Origin: Apostichopus japonicus | Taxonomy: Eukaryota > Echinodermata > Holothuroidea > Aspidochirotida > Stichopodidae | Direction of reading: 5' to 3' | DNA: 64,000 nucleotides | Assembly (NCBI RefSeq): GCF_037975245.1 | Contig: NC_092583.1 | Coordinates: 601,764-665,763, forward strand | Shown here: one piece after another, positions 63,470 to 64,000 of the stretch | Layout: each line of letters begins with the position of its first letter | Numbering within the stretch: position 1 is the stretch's first letter | The notes under the pieces: generated by a model | Told to the model about the DNA's origin: nothing | Databases searched by the model: none | Seen by the model: only the letters and a program-made list of their open reading frames with translations | Translations under genes and position numbers: made by a program

Positions 63470-64000
63470 TTAGTTTTATTTGCTGACGACACATGCATTT
63501 TAGGTCTTATTGAGAAGAATGGTGACGAAACCGGGTATAGGCATGAAATATCCACCTTTACGAATTGGTGTGACGAAAACAGATTACAACTGAATGTGTC
63601 TAAACCAAAGGAGCTTGTTGTTGATTTCCGGCGTAGGGGGCACCAACTAGAGAGAATTGAAATTAGGAACGAGCCAGTAGAACAAGTCCATTCTTATAAG
63701 TATCTGGGAGTTTCCATTACTGATAAATTGGAGTGGGGTGAACATGTAAATACTGTTCTGGCCAAAACTAATCAACGTATGTTCTTTCTACGGAAGCTCA
63801 ATTTATTCAGACTAGACGCCTCTCTCATTTCTTTGTTCTACAATGCGGCCATCCAGACCATAATTACATTCTGCTTGGCTGCATGGGGTGGCAATACGAC
63901 TGCTAGAGACATGGCTAAGATGAATACACTTGTTAGAAAAGCGAGGCGAGTTTGCCGGTCTGATGATCTCAGATCAGTAGATGAGCTGCTTGTCAGGGTA
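63470..64000 (+). mobile_element. LINE (non-LTR retrotransposon) reverse transcriptase fragment, C-terminal part
   Basis: An uninterrupted 177-codon plus-strand frame runs to the window edge. It starts at the catalytic FADDTCIL (RT motif with the two Asp), followed by STFTNWCDENRLQLN, KPKELVVDFRR, VHSYKYLGVSITDKLEW and FFLRKLNLFRLDASLISLFY. This layout is typical of the L2/CR1/Rex-type clades of non-LTR elements. Everything N-terminal of the catalytic motif, including any endonuclease, is absent, and an in-frame stop sits directly before it. It is therefore a 5'-truncated copy, as target-primed insertion often leaves. It sits upstream of the first WAC exon seen here, antisense to WAC. No frameshift is seen, so it is probably young. 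Confidence 0.88.

Overview
This is animal nuclear DNA: AT-rich, intron-rich and crowded with tandem repeats and small DNA transposons. Five spliced protein-coding genes can be reconstructed by joining exons at GT/AG boundaries with matching phase. Protein families were recognised by memory of vertebrate relatives; no search was run. The deuterostome-like gene set, the BBS9/NT5C3 neighbourhood shared with vertebrates, and the frequent TAGGCCTA-type words suggest a marine invertebrate deuterostome, most likely an echinoderm. That assignment is an inference and the species is not known.

Layout. (1) 1-10.3 kb, minus strand: the first coding exons of BBS9 (BBSome subunit). An intron holds a 50-bp satellite-like array of over 6.3 kb that runs off the left edge, and another holds a hAT-like transposon. 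(2) 10.3-17.6 kb: the divergent intergenic region between BBS9 and NT5C3, with a 12-bp array and two hAT/MITE insertions that have visible 8-bp target duplications. (3) 17.6-22.8 kb, plus strand: a complete NT5C3 (cytosolic 5'-nucleotidase III) in eight coding exons. (4) 22.8-32.5 kb: convergent intergenic DNA with 84-bp, 43-bp and 86-bp tandem arrays. (5) 32.5-40.0 kb, minus strand: a complete five-exon homologue of the uncharacterised vertebrate gene C7orf57. Its introns carry a large inverted repeat, a hAT-like element, a telomere-word minisatellite and nuclear-receptor-like direct repeats. (6) 44.1-45.2 kb, plus strand: a three-exon METTL21A-type lysine methyltransferase. (7) 45.2-50.9 kb: convergent intergenic DNA with 29-bp and 33-bp arrays. 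(8) 50.9-63.4 kb, minus strand: nine exons of WAC (WW-domain adaptor with coiled coil), whose 5' end lies beyond the window. (9) 63.47-64.0 kb: the 3' half of a LINE reverse transcriptase.

The genes are not an operon and share no single pathway. BBS9 is ciliary; NT5C3 is nucleotide catabolism; METTL21A is chaperone methylation; WAC is chromatin and transcription; C7orf57 has no assigned function. The most unusual structure is in WAC: about 40 copies of a 52-54-bp unit that is itself the last part of an exon plus its 5' splice site, so one functional splice donor is followed by dozens of near-identical copies inside the intron.
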